Source: JBDREF01 sp043820045
GTDB lineage: Bacteria > Planctomycetota > Phycisphaerae > Sedimentisphaerales > Anaerobacaceae
Length of the DNA stretch: 19,346 bases
NCBI GenBank assembly: GCA_043820045.1
Contig: JBDREF010000214.1
Location: 1-19,346 of the forward strand
Direction of reading: 5' to 3'
This document shows positions 5,831 to 13,326 of the stretch, in pieces. The notes under the pieces are model-generated. The model searched no databases. It was not told the DNA's origin and saw only the letters and a program-made list of their open reading frames with translations. Position 1 is the stretch's first letter; each line of letters begins with the position of its first letter. The translations under genes were made by a program, and so were the position numbers.

Positions 5831-7048
5831 ATGAATCAGGAATTACTAAGAATCGTAGAGAATATCGCTCGCGACAAGAACATCGACAAGGAGTCGATAT
5901 TTGTTGATCTGGAAGAGGCTATGGTTTCTGCCGCGAGAAAGCATTTTGGTGAGCCGGAGAGTAATATAGAGGTAAGTATAGACCGCAATACGGGTCAAAT
6001 CACCGCCTGCAAGGACGACGTGCAAATTGACATCAAGCAACTCGGCCGAATCCCGGCGCAGACTGCCAAGCAGGTGATAATCCAGAAGATACGCGCCGAT
6101 GAGAGAGACAGTATATATGCGGAGTTCGTCCAGCGAAAAGGGGAGATCATAAGCGGCAGCGTAGTCCGGTACGAAAGCGGAACGCTGATCATCAACCTGG
6201 ACCGCTGGACCGAAGGCTTCATGCCGAAGGGCGAGCAGATAATGGGCCAGACGCATCGAGTTGGCGAACGAATTCGATGCTTGATTCTGGATGTGAAAGA
6301 GACATCCAGCCAGGTTAAAATCATCCTCTCCCGCACTCATCCTGATTTTATCCGGCGCTTGTTCGAATTGGAGGTGCCGGAGATCAGTGAGAAAATTATC
6401 GAAGTACGGGCCCTTGCCCGGGAGGCGGGGTACCGGACGAAAGTCGCGGTGGTCTCGTTCGACGAGAAGGTCGATCCTGTCGGGGCGTGTGTGGGTGTGC
6501 GCGGAAGCAGGATTAAGAATATAGTCGATGAGCTCGGCGGTGAGAAAATTGATATCGTCCGCTGGAACGATTCTTCGCAGGTGCTCGTCACGAATGCGCT
6601 GATGCCGGCGAAAGTCAGCGAGATTGCGCTGTGCTTTGAGTTGGGACGTGCGACTGTAGTCGTCGATGAAGACCAGCTCAGTCTTGCCATCGGCAAACAC
6701 GGGCAGAACGTCCGGCTGGCCGCCAGACTGACCGGCTGGGACATCGATATACTGACGCCGGACGAGTACAACCAGGGCATCGAGCTTCTGGCGGACTGCA
6801 TCAAGGCCGTGGAGGGGGGCGACGAAACCGTGGTTGACAAGCTGATAGCTCTGGGTGTCATTTCCGTTGCGGACCTGGACGACGTGGGCGCTGAACCGCT
6901 GATCAAGGAGTTGAATATCGATTCAGAGATCGCCGGCAGGGTAGTTGAGGCGGCGGCCAGGAAGGTCGAGAGTTTGGCGGAAGAAACGAGGCGAAACGAA
7001 GCGGAAAAAAAAGTGGCTCAACATGCAAAGGGAGGCGATAAAGTATAG
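5831..7048 (+). CDS. nusA: transcription termination/antitermination factor NusA
   Basis: Binds RNA polymerase and nascent RNA, modulating pausing, termination and antitermination. The 405 residues show the standard order: polymerase-binding N-terminal domain (1 to about 103, including DLEEAMVSAARKHFG), S1 domain (about 104-170, GEIISGSVVRYESGTLIINL), KH1 (about 203-255 with VGVRGSRIKNI) and KH2 (about 270-312 with LAIGKHGQNVRLAARLTGW). A shorter C-terminal helical region follows (about 325-380) with one helix-hairpin-like unit, not the two acidic repeats of E. coli NusA (about 495 residues). The tail is charged. The ribosome binding site is a purine run (GAAAGAAGAAG) ending three bases before the ATG. 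It heads the nusA-infB-rbfA cluster. rimP, the usual partner upstream, is not in the window. A terminator in its leader suggests regulated entry, and NusA itself is a plausible regulator. Confidence 0.97.
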   Translation: MNQELLRIVENIARDKNIDKESIFVDLEEAMVSAARKHFGEPESNIEVSIDRNTGQITACKDDVQIDIKQLGRIPAQTAKQVIIQKIRADERDSIYAEFVQRKGEIISGSVVRYESGTLIINLDRWTEGFMPKGEQIMGQTHRVGERIRCLILDVKETSSQVKIILSRTHPDFIRRLFELEVPEISEKIIEVRALAREAGYRTKVAVVSFDEKVDPVGACVGVRGSRIKNIVDELGGEKIDIVRWNDSSQVLVTNALMPAKVSEIALCFELGRATVVVDEDQLSLAIGKHGQNVRLAARLTGWDIDILTPDEYNQGIELLADCIKAVEGGDETVVDKLIALGVISVADLDDVGAEPLIKELNIDSEIAGRVVEAAARKVESLAEETRRNEAEKKVAQHAKGGDKV

Positions 7049-7111
7049 CAATCGCATATCTTTTATTGTAGAAGCGACGTCCTGAACGCAAAATGGACTG
7101 GAGATTTATTC

Positions 7112-9781
7112 TTGGCGAGTACAAGAGTTTACATCTTAGCTAAGGAACTCGATGTAAAGAGTTCTGCTATTGTGAAGAAGTGTCAGGATGAGGGTCTGGA
7201 CATCAAGAACCACATGTCGGTGATATCGGCCGGTCTGACGGCTACGATTCGCGAGTGGTTCAGCGAGGGCGAGAACGTTACCACTGTTGAAACCTCCGAG
7301 AAGGTGGACCTGCAAAAGGTACGAATCAAGAGGAAGAAGAAGGCAAAGGCAGAGGCGGAAGGTCTTGAGGGTGAGGCAGTCAAGAAGGCAAAGAAGGTTG
7401 CCAATGGCAGCGAAGCGGCCGTCGATGCCGTTGCCGATACTGAGCCTGAACAGGACGGTGAGGACACAGAAGCCGCCGAAGGCGACGGACTTTCGACTAC
7501 GGCGGTGCTCCCCGAAGAACCGCAGCCCGCTGAAGAGCAGATGCCTGAGGTGCCGGAAGAACCAAAACTCGAACCGGAACCAGAACCGATTGTGCCTGCC
7601 GGCCCGATTCTGGAGAAGCCTGAGCCGGCCCGCCTGAGCGGACCGCAGTTAGTTCGCGTCGAGGCGCCGGAGCCGTTGCGACGCCCGAGGCCCAAGACGA
7701 GGACCAGGTACGATGCGCCTGTTACCGAGCCGTTGATGTACAGCCAGGGCGTAGAGGGTAAATCCGAAGTTGTCACGGGTAAGGACGGGAAGCACTCGCC
7801 GAAGCGACCCAAAGAGAGAACACATGGGCGAAGGCATGATGATCGCGATGCGGAAGCAGCGAAGAAATCCAAGGGCAGCAGCAGCCGGTGGCGGGAAAGA
7901 GATATTGAAGAGAGGCGAGCCAGGCTTGACGCCGCCGGCGGCGAGGGACTGCGAGTCAGGCCTATGCGAAAGATTGCCGCCAGGTCCAGGCAGAAAATTG
8001 CGGCACCAGTCAGACCGAAGAAGGTTGTCGTGAGCGAGCCGATTATAGTGAAGGATTTGTCCGCAGCTATGGCTGTCAAGACGGCGGATATTGTCCTCAG
8101 GCTGATGAAGCATGGTACAATGGCGACGGCCAATCACGTCATAAGCAGCGATCTTGCCGAGCTGGTGGCTCTTGATTTCGATACGGAGCTGGTTGTTGAG
8201 CGCAAGAGCACGGTCGAAGAGGAGATACGGGCTGAGTTTGACGAGCGTGAGAAGAAAAACCTGAAGAAGCGAGCGGTGGTAGCCGCCATGCTCGGGCATG
8301 TTGACCACGGCAAGACAAGCCTGCTGGACAAGATACGTTCAACGCATGTAGCCGCGGGTGAAGCAGGCGGCATTACACAGCACATCGGGGCGTCTGAAGT
8401 TACCTGGGATGATAAGAAAGTCACATTTCTCGACACTCCGGGGCACGAGGCGTTTACGGCCATGCGTGCGAGGGGCGCCAACATGACTGACGTAGTGGTT
8501 TTGGTGGTTGCCGCCGACGATGGCGTGATGCCCCAGACCATTGAGGCGATAGCTCACAGCAAAGCGGCAAATGTGCCGATAATTGTGGCTTTGAATAAGA
8601 CAGATTTACCCGGTTATGATATGAATCGTATTTACGCCCAGTTGTCCGAGCAGGAACTGACGCCCTCGGAATGGGGCGGCCAGACCGAAGTGGTCAAGAC
8701 CAGCGCTACGACCGGTCAGGGAGTTGGCGATTTGCTTGAATCGCTCGACTATGTGGCCGAGCTGCTCGAACTGCGAGCCGACGATACGATCCCAGCGACA
8801 GGATGGGTTGTCGAAGCGAAGATGTCGGCGCAGCGCGGGCCCGTTGCAACTCTGTTAATCAAAGAAGGTGAGCTGAAGAAGGGTGACGTGGTATTTGCCG
8901 GTGGCGCCTATGGCCGCGTGAAAATGCTCAGAAACAGCTATGGCAAGAGCATAAAAGTTGCAGCGAGTTCCATGCCTGTGGAGATCTCAGGCTTGAGCGA
9001 TGTTCCCCATGCGGGCGATCGGTTTTACTGTCTGGACGATATCAACAGGGCCAAAGCCGCCGCCGAGGAAAACCAGATACGCCTCAGAGAGCATTCTCTG
9101 GCGGAACGCAGTCAGGTGACGCTGGACAATCTGTTCAGCCAGATAGAGGCCGGTAAGACAGAATCCTTGAATCTGATCATTCGAGCCGATGTCCAGGGCT
9201 CAGTTGATGTTCTGAAGAAGTACTTGTCAGACTTGAGCGTTGATGAAGTCAAGATCAACATCCTGCACGCCGCCCCGGGTGGAATTACCGAGGGCGATGT
9301 GGTGCTTGCCGAGGCGTCGAACGCCATCATAATCGGATTCAACGTTGTCAGTGAGGAACATGCGGCCAAGATTGCAGAGGCCAAGGGCGTTGAAATAAGA
9401 CTCTACAACATCATATATCGCATTACAGAAGATCTGCGGAAATCAATGGTCGGGCTGCTTGAGCCCGAAGAAATAGAAAACTCGCTCGGGAGAGCCGTAG
9501 TGAGGACTACGTTCAAGATTTCGCGGATTGGCACCGTGGCTGGCTGTTATGTCAGCGCAGGGCACGCAGCCAAGAATGCAAAGGTCAGGCTGATACGCAA
9601 CAATATTGTGCTCAAAGATAACCTGACTATGGACTCGCTGAAGCATTTCAAAGATGACGCTCGCGAGGTCAAGACAGGCCTGGAGTGCGGCATCAAAATG
9701 GCAGGTTTCGACGATATGAAGGTCGATGACGTACTTGAGTTTTACGAAATTGTCAAAGTGGCCAGAACCCTCGGGTTATAA
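7112..9781 (+). CDS. infB: translation initiation factor IF-2
   Basis: GTPase that delivers initiator tRNA to the 30S subunit and promotes 50S joining. The length, 889 residues, matches long bacterial IF-2. An IF2_N module (VYILAKELDVKSSAIVKKC) opens the protein. A long linker follows that is acidic and proline-rich, then basic with an RERDIEERRARLDA helix. A second N-terminal module lies at about 305-365. The GTPase domain has G1 GHVDHGKT (395-402), G3 DTPGH (441-445) and G4 NKTD (495-498), and the C-terminal beta-barrel and tRNA-binding domains follow (to DVLEFYEIVKVARTLGL). The start is a TTG at 7112 with GGAG 8 bases upstream. No ATG exists in this frame between it and the upstream stop, and the short ATG ORF at 7093 is in another frame. 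It lies 63 bases after nusA. Confidence 0.97.
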   Translation: MASTRVYILAKELDVKSSAIVKKCQDEGLDIKNHMSVISAGLTATIREWFSEGENVTTVETSEKVDLQKVRIKRKKKAKAEAEGLEGEAVKKAKKVANGSEAAVDAVADTEPEQDGEDTEAAEGDGLSTTAVLPEEPQPAEEQMPEVPEEPKLEPEPEPIVPAGPILEKPEPARLSGPQLVRVEAPEPLRRPRPKTRTRYDAPVTEPLMYSQGVEGKSEVVTGKDGKHSPKRPKERTHGRRHDDRDAEAAKKSKGSSSRWRERDIEERRARLDAAGGEGLRVRPMRKIAARSRQKIAAPVRPKKVVVSEPIIVKDLSAAMAVKTADIVLRLMKHGTMATANHVISSDLAELVALDFDTELVVERKSTVEEEIRAEFDEREKKNLKKRAVVAAMLGHVDHGKTSLLDKIRSTHVAAGEAGGITQHIGASEVTWDDKKVTFLDTPGHEAFTAMRARGANMTDVVVLVVAADDGVMPQTIEAIAHSKAANVPIIVALNKTDLPGYDMNRIYAQLSEQELTPSEWGGQTEVVKTSATTGQGVGDLLESLDYVAELLELRADDTIPATGWVVEAKMSAQRGPVATLLIKEGELKKGDVVFAGGAYGRVKMLRNSYGKSIKVAASSMPVEISGLSDVPHAGDRFYCLDDINRAKAAAEENQIRLREHSLAERSQVTLDNLFSQIEAGKTESLNLIIRADVQGSVDVLKKYLSDLSVDEVKINILHAAPGGITEGDVVLAEASNAIIIGFNVVSEEHAAKIAEAKGVEIRLYNIIYRITEDLRKSMVGLLEPEEIENSLGRAVVRTTFKISRIGTVAGCYVSAGHAAKNAKVRLIRNNIVLKDNLTMDSLKHFKDDAREVKTGLECGIKMAGFDDMKVDDVLEFYEIVKVARTLGL

Positions 9782-9933
9782 TGCGTGCCTTGGAAAACAT
9801 AAGCTGGCGAAATACGCAATTCAACACAGGAAATTCGGAACAATGTCGAGATTTGAGCATCAAATTTTGAAAGTGGACTGGAGCGAAGATCGTATCTTTG
9901 TATTTTGAAATTTGTTTCGAATTTTAGGCATCA

Positions 9934-10347
9934 ATGATTGGACTTGACAGCATAATGGCCAGTCGAAGGCAGGAAAAGGTGGCGCGTGTGGTCAAAGAGG
10001 TGGCAAGCGATGCTATTACGCATCATCTCAGCGATCCGCGCATTACCGGATTTGTGAGTGTCACGAAAGTTGATATGACACCTGATTTGCGCAATGCCAA
10101 CGTCTATATCAGCATTTTTGGCAGCGACCAGGCAGGTCAGAACAAGACCTTTGCGGCAATAACGCACGCGAAGAGCCGAATACAGTCTCTTGTGGCCGGC
10201 GCCTTGCACAGCAAATTCTGTCCTGTTTTGCATTTTTATAAGGATGAGACGTTCAAGAAGACGCTGGAGACGATGAGGCTGATAGACCTGGCTGCGAAAG
10301 AGTTTGAGAAGGAAGATTTGGACGATGACGGTAAGCCGGTGAATTGA
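9934..10347 (+). CDS. rbfA: 30S ribosome-binding factor A
   Basis: Small KH-fold protein that binds the 30S subunit and assists 16S rRNA 5'-end maturation and cold adaptation. The 137 residues fit the family: SRRQEKVARVVKEVASDAI at the N-terminus, DPRITGFVSVTKVDMTPDLRNANVYISIFG in the middle, and the helix before LHFYKDETFKKTLE, followed by a short acidic tail. The ATG at 9934 has AGG about 7 bases upstream. A second ATG at 9955 (MASRRQEK) begins nearer to the family consensus but has no ribosome binding site, so the longer start is kept with some doubt. A 152-base gap separates it from infB. That gap contains only a 29-codon ORF starting at the infB stop (TAATG). truB, which often follows rbfA, is absent. 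Confidence 0.93.
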   Translation: MIGLDSIMASRRQEKVARVVKEVASDAITHHLSDPRITGFVSVTKVDMTPDLRNANVYISIFGSDQAGQNKTFAAITHAKSRIQSLVAGALHSKFCPVLHFYKDETFKKTLETMRLIDLAAKEFEKEDLDDDGKPVN

Positions 10348-10391
10348 CGCATGTGCACATCGGCGCGATCATCTGTACAGGGGCTGCTGAT

Positions 10392-11081
10392 ATGAAGAAC
10401 AGCAAGGAATACTCCGGAAAAATACAACACTTGTATCGGACATTGACTCGCAAATATCCGAAAGTGCAGGTGGTAAGCCACGAGGACGTGGTGGACGCCG
10501 TTGTCTATGCCATGATTTGTGCCGAGTTGCCCGAACAGGCTGCGGACGCCGCCATGAAGAGGTTCCGTGAGTATTTCGTCGATTGGAACGAGTTGCGTGT
10601 CTCGCGAGCGGAAGAGATTGTCGAAGTTCTGGGCAAAGATACGCCTGCCGCAAGGAACATAGCTTCGACAATCATCAGGGTATTGGGCGGTATATTCAAC
10701 GAGTATCACAAAGTCAGCCTGGAAGGATTGAAGAAAATCGGGAAACGCCCGGCCAAACAGGCTCTGGACAAAATCGACGGCATAAGCCATTTTGTGGTCG
10801 ATTATTGCATGCTCACTTCACTGCAGGGACATGCCGTACCGCTTACGGATAAGATGGTCGAGTACCTCAAGAGCAATGAGCTGGCTGACCCGGAAGCCAA
10901 CGGGCAGGAGATAGGCGGATTCCTGGCCAAGCAGATTTCAGCGAAGAAGGGATACGAGTTTTATGCCCTTCTACGGAGGGAGAGTGAATCATCGAGGAGC
11001 ACAAGGACAAAAAAGGTCACGGCCACGGCCAATAAGACGCCCAAGACAACGACCAAAACCAAGAAGAGAGCAAAGAAATGA
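10392..11081 (+). CDS. endonuclease III-like (HhH-GPD fold) protein lacking catalytic residues
   Basis: The 229-residue protein follows the helical plan of endonuclease III DNA glycosylases: an N-terminal helix (LYRTLTRKYPK), the helical block around DAVVYAMICAELPEQAADAAMKRF, and a helix-hairpin-helix region LDKIDGISHFVVDYCML (125-141), which takes the place of L..LPGVGRKTANVVL in E. coli Nth. In a gapless alignment made by eye, the catalytic Lys falls on Phe134 and the catalytic Asp on Thr152 (an Asp lies next to it). The C-terminal four-cysteine iron-sulfur cluster is missing; a lysine/threonine-rich tail (about 200-229) replaces it. I infer a nucleic-acid-binding protein without glycosylase/lyase activity, perhaps acting on RNA given its neighbours. 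The ATG at 10392 is chosen for AGGGG 8 bases upstream; an in-frame TTG at 10344 overlapping the rbfA stop is possible. It sits 44 bases after rbfA. Confidence 0.72.
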   Translation: MKNSKEYSGKIQHLYRTLTRKYPKVQVVSHEDVVDAVVYAMICAELPEQAADAAMKRFREYFVDWNELRVSRAEEIVEVLGKDTPAARNIASTIIRVLGGIFNEYHKVSLEGLKKIGKRPAKQALDKIDGISHFVVDYCMLTSLQGHAVPLTDKMVEYLKSNELADPEANGQEIGGFLAKQISAKKGYEFYALLRRESESSRSTRTKKVTATANKTPKTTTKTKKRAKK

Positions 11082-11121
11082 GAAGCCACCAAGATATGGC
11101 CTCAAGAGCGGAATTAAAGGT

Positions 11122-12012
11122 ATGACAAAGAAAGCAACTGAGGAAGAGATTGTAAAATTAGGTATTCCTGCGGGCAGCCTGCAGAAGGCGACGATCGAGC
11201 TTTTCGGTAAGGCCGGATTCCATATCCTGGATTCCGAGAGAAGTTACTTCCCGCGCATAGACGATAGACAAGTCCGGCTTATCATGTTGCGGGCACAGGA
11301 AATGAGCAGGTATGTCGAAGACGGCGTCCTCGATGCCGGCATTACCGGCTATGACTGGATAATGGAAAACGGTTCAGATGTTACCGAAGTCTGCGAGCTT
11401 GCATACAGCAAAGCCACCGGCAATCCGGCCAGATGGGTTCTGGCCGTGCCTGATGAATCGCAGGTAAAGCATACAAAGGATTTGGCTGGCGGGATAGTCG
11501 CAACTGAGTTGGTGAACGTCACAAAGCGGTACTTCGAGGAGAAAAACGTCGACGTCAAGGTCGAATTCAGTTGGGGAGCCACCGAGGTGAAGGCTCGGCT
11601 GGTCGATGCGATAGTGGAGCTTACCGAGACGGGCTCGTCGCTGAGGGCGAACAATCTGCGAGTGATTGACGACGTGATATGCTCTACGACGAGGTTTATA
11701 GCGAATAAGCAGGCATGGAACGACGAGTTCAAGCGAGAGAAAATCGAAAATATCTCCATACTGCTCCGAGCGGCGATTGAGGCTCGTAGCAAGGTTGGCC
11801 TGAAGATGAACATTAAGAAAGGCGATTTGGATTGTATCCTTAACGTACTGCCGGCCGAGAAGAGTCCGACAATTTCCCCGCTGGCCGATTCGGACTATGT
11901 GGCGTTGGAGGTGATTGTCGAGGACAAAATCGAGCGGTCTCTGGTTCCGGCTCTGAAACGGGCGGGGGCTTCAGGGATTATCACTTATCCTCTCAATAAG
12001 GTCATTCACTGA
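11122..12012 (+). CDS. hisG: ATP phosphoribosyltransferase, long form
   Basis: First committed step of histidine synthesis: ATP + PRPP to phosphoribosyl-ATP, in the cytoplasm. At 296 residues it is the long form, which carries its own regulatory domain and needs no HisZ. Visible parts: KLGIPAGSLQKATIELFGKAGF (12-33), domain I/II residues YVEDGVLDAGITGYDW (64-79), the PRPP-binding loop ELTETGSSLRANNL (166-179) and a C-terminal ACT-like domain from about 222 (VGLKMNIKKGDLDCILNVLP). That domain in other members binds histidine for feedback inhibition. The ATG at 11122 is 40 bases after the Nth-like gene, with AAAGG close before it. The frame is open further upstream over the basic tail of the previous gene, but that part is out-of-frame coding shadow. 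No other his gene is present. Confidence 0.95.
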   Translation: MTKKATEEEIVKLGIPAGSLQKATIELFGKAGFHILDSERSYFPRIDDRQVRLIMLRAQEMSRYVEDGVLDAGITGYDWIMENGSDVTEVCELAYSKATGNPARWVLAVPDESQVKHTKDLAGGIVATELVNVTKRYFEEKNVDVKVEFSWGATEVKARLVDAIVELTETGSSLRANNLRVIDDVICSTTRFIANKQAWNDEFKREKIENISILLRAAIEARSKVGLKMNIKKGDLDCILNVLPAEKSPTISPLADSDYVALEVIVEDKIERSLVPALKRAGASGIITYPLNKVIH

Positions 12013-12130
12013 TAATTGATGCGATACGAGCTACTGTTTCCTTGCCATAGGCGCCAAAGCCGATATACTTGTCCTTCAGAGTCGCCGGAATCAGGTTAAG
12101 TGCGTCGTGAGGCTGTAGGGATAAACATTC

Positions 12131-13288
12131 GTGGTAAGACAAATTGCGATTTTGGGTTCTACCGGGTCGATAGGCAAAAACGCACTTCGCGTAATCGATG
12201 CGCTCGGGCCTCAGTATAGAGTGCTTGCGCTGAGCGCGCACAGCAGTGTTGAGTTGCTGGCCGAGCAGACGAGGAGGTACAAGCCACGCTTTATTGCGGT
12301 AACAGACGCTGATTATGCGGAACGGCTTGCGGAATTGGTCGGCGATTTGGATGTTCAAATTCTGGCTGGTCCGGAGGGAGTGATAGAGATTGCGGAGCTT
12401 GAGGAGGCGGACGTAGTGCTTACGGCGGTTGTTGGTGCGGCGGGCTTGCCCGCGGTGCTTGCCGCCGCGCACAAAGGCAAACGACTTGCCATCGCCAACA
12501 AGGAGCCGCTCGTTATCGCGGGGGAACTGCTCAGGAAAGTAACAGATGAAAACGGCGGCGTCATTTTGCCCGTGGACAGCGAACATTCGGCAGTTTTTCA
12601 GGCTATGCAGTCGGGTAGTCTCGACGAGGTCAAGAGAATCGTCCTTACGGCTTCAGGCGGCCCTTTCAGGCAGACCAGCACCGAGGATATCAGAAATGTG
12701 ACGTTGGAGCAGGCCCTTGCGCATCCTGTGTGGGACATGGGCCCGAAGATAACTATTGACTCGGCCACCATGATGAACAAGGCATTTGAGATCATCGAAG
12801 CCCACTGGCTTTTTGATATGCCGCTCGAAAAGATAGAGGTTCTGGTTCATCCGGAGTCGATAGTTCATTCGCTGGTGGAGTTCGTGGACGGGTCCACGAT
12901 AGCCCAGCTTGGTGAGCCGGATATGTGTCTTCCCATCCAATACGCTCTGACATATCCGGAACGCCTCGCCGGGATTGCCAAGAGCCTCCGTCTTGAGGAA
13001 ATAGGAAAACTGACGTTTGAGAAGCCCAATCTGGACACGTTTCGCTCGCTGTCTCTGGGCTATGAGGTCGCCCGGACGGGCGGCACGGCGCCGGTTGTCT
13101 TCAACGCCGCAAATGAGGCTGCCGTCGGAGAGTTCTTGGCGGGCAGGATTAGATTTGTTAATATAGTCGAACTTATTGAGCATTGTCTGAACAGGCATGA
13201 TGTTAAAACGACAGTGTCACTGGAAGATGTGTTCGAGGCCGATGCCTGGGCCAGAAGAGAAGTCACGGAATTGGCGTACAGCGTGTAG
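12131..13288 (+). CDS. dxr: 1-deoxy-D-xylulose 5-phosphate reductoisomerase
   Basis: Converts DXP to 2-C-methyl-D-erythritol 4-phosphate with NADPH, the second step of the MEP isoprenoid pathway. The 385-residue length is normal. Motifs: NADPH loop GSTGSIG (9-15), ANKEPLV (122-128; most members have ANKESLV), PVDSEHSAVFQ (147-157) with metal ligands Asp149 and Glu151, SGGPF (175-179), and ITIDSATMMNKAFEIIEAHWLFD (207-229) with the third ligand Glu220. HPESIVHSLVEFVDGS and GEPDMCLPIQYAL follow. The start is GTG at 12131, with AGGG about 11 bases upstream and the NADPH motif starting eight residues in, as usual. The 118-base gap after hisG is notable because its minus strand reads like the C-terminus of a protein. 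The pairing with rseP immediately downstream is a common bacterial order. Confidence 0.97.
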   Translation: MVRQIAILGSTGSIGKNALRVIDALGPQYRVLALSAHSSVELLAEQTRRYKPRFIAVTDADYAERLAELVGDLDVQILAGPEGVIEIAELEEADVVLTAVVGAAGLPAVLAAAHKGKRLAIANKEPLVIAGELLRKVTDENGGVILPVDSEHSAVFQAMQSGSLDEVKRIVLTASGGPFRQTSTEDIRNVTLEQALAHPVWDMGPKITIDSATMMNKAFEIIEAHWLFDMPLEKIEVLVHPESIVHSLVEFVDGSTIAQLGEPDMCLPIQYALTYPERLAGIAKSLRLEEIGKLTFEKPNLDTFRSLSLGYEVARTGGTAPVVFNAANEAAVGEFLAGRIRFVNIVELIEHCLNRHDVKTTVSLEDVFEADAWARREVTELAYSV

Positions 13289-13326
13289 TCTTTGCCCTGT
13301 TCGCTGTTTGTAGGGGTGTTTTATTG

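Noticed and set aside
5846..6700. Long minus-strand ORF opposite nusA
   Set aside because: Shadow of the nusA coding frame; NusA domains on the plus strand are unmistakable.
7094..7103. TGGACTGGAG shared by the regions before infB (7094-7103) and rbfA (9874-9883)
   Set aside because: A repeated 10-mer is expected by chance in a window of this size; the infB copy simply contains its ribosome binding site.
10963..11121. N-terminal extension of HisG with an Arg-rich stretch
   Set aside because: This part is the out-of-frame reading of the Lys/Thr-rich tail of the preceding gene; HisG homology begins after the ATG at 11122.
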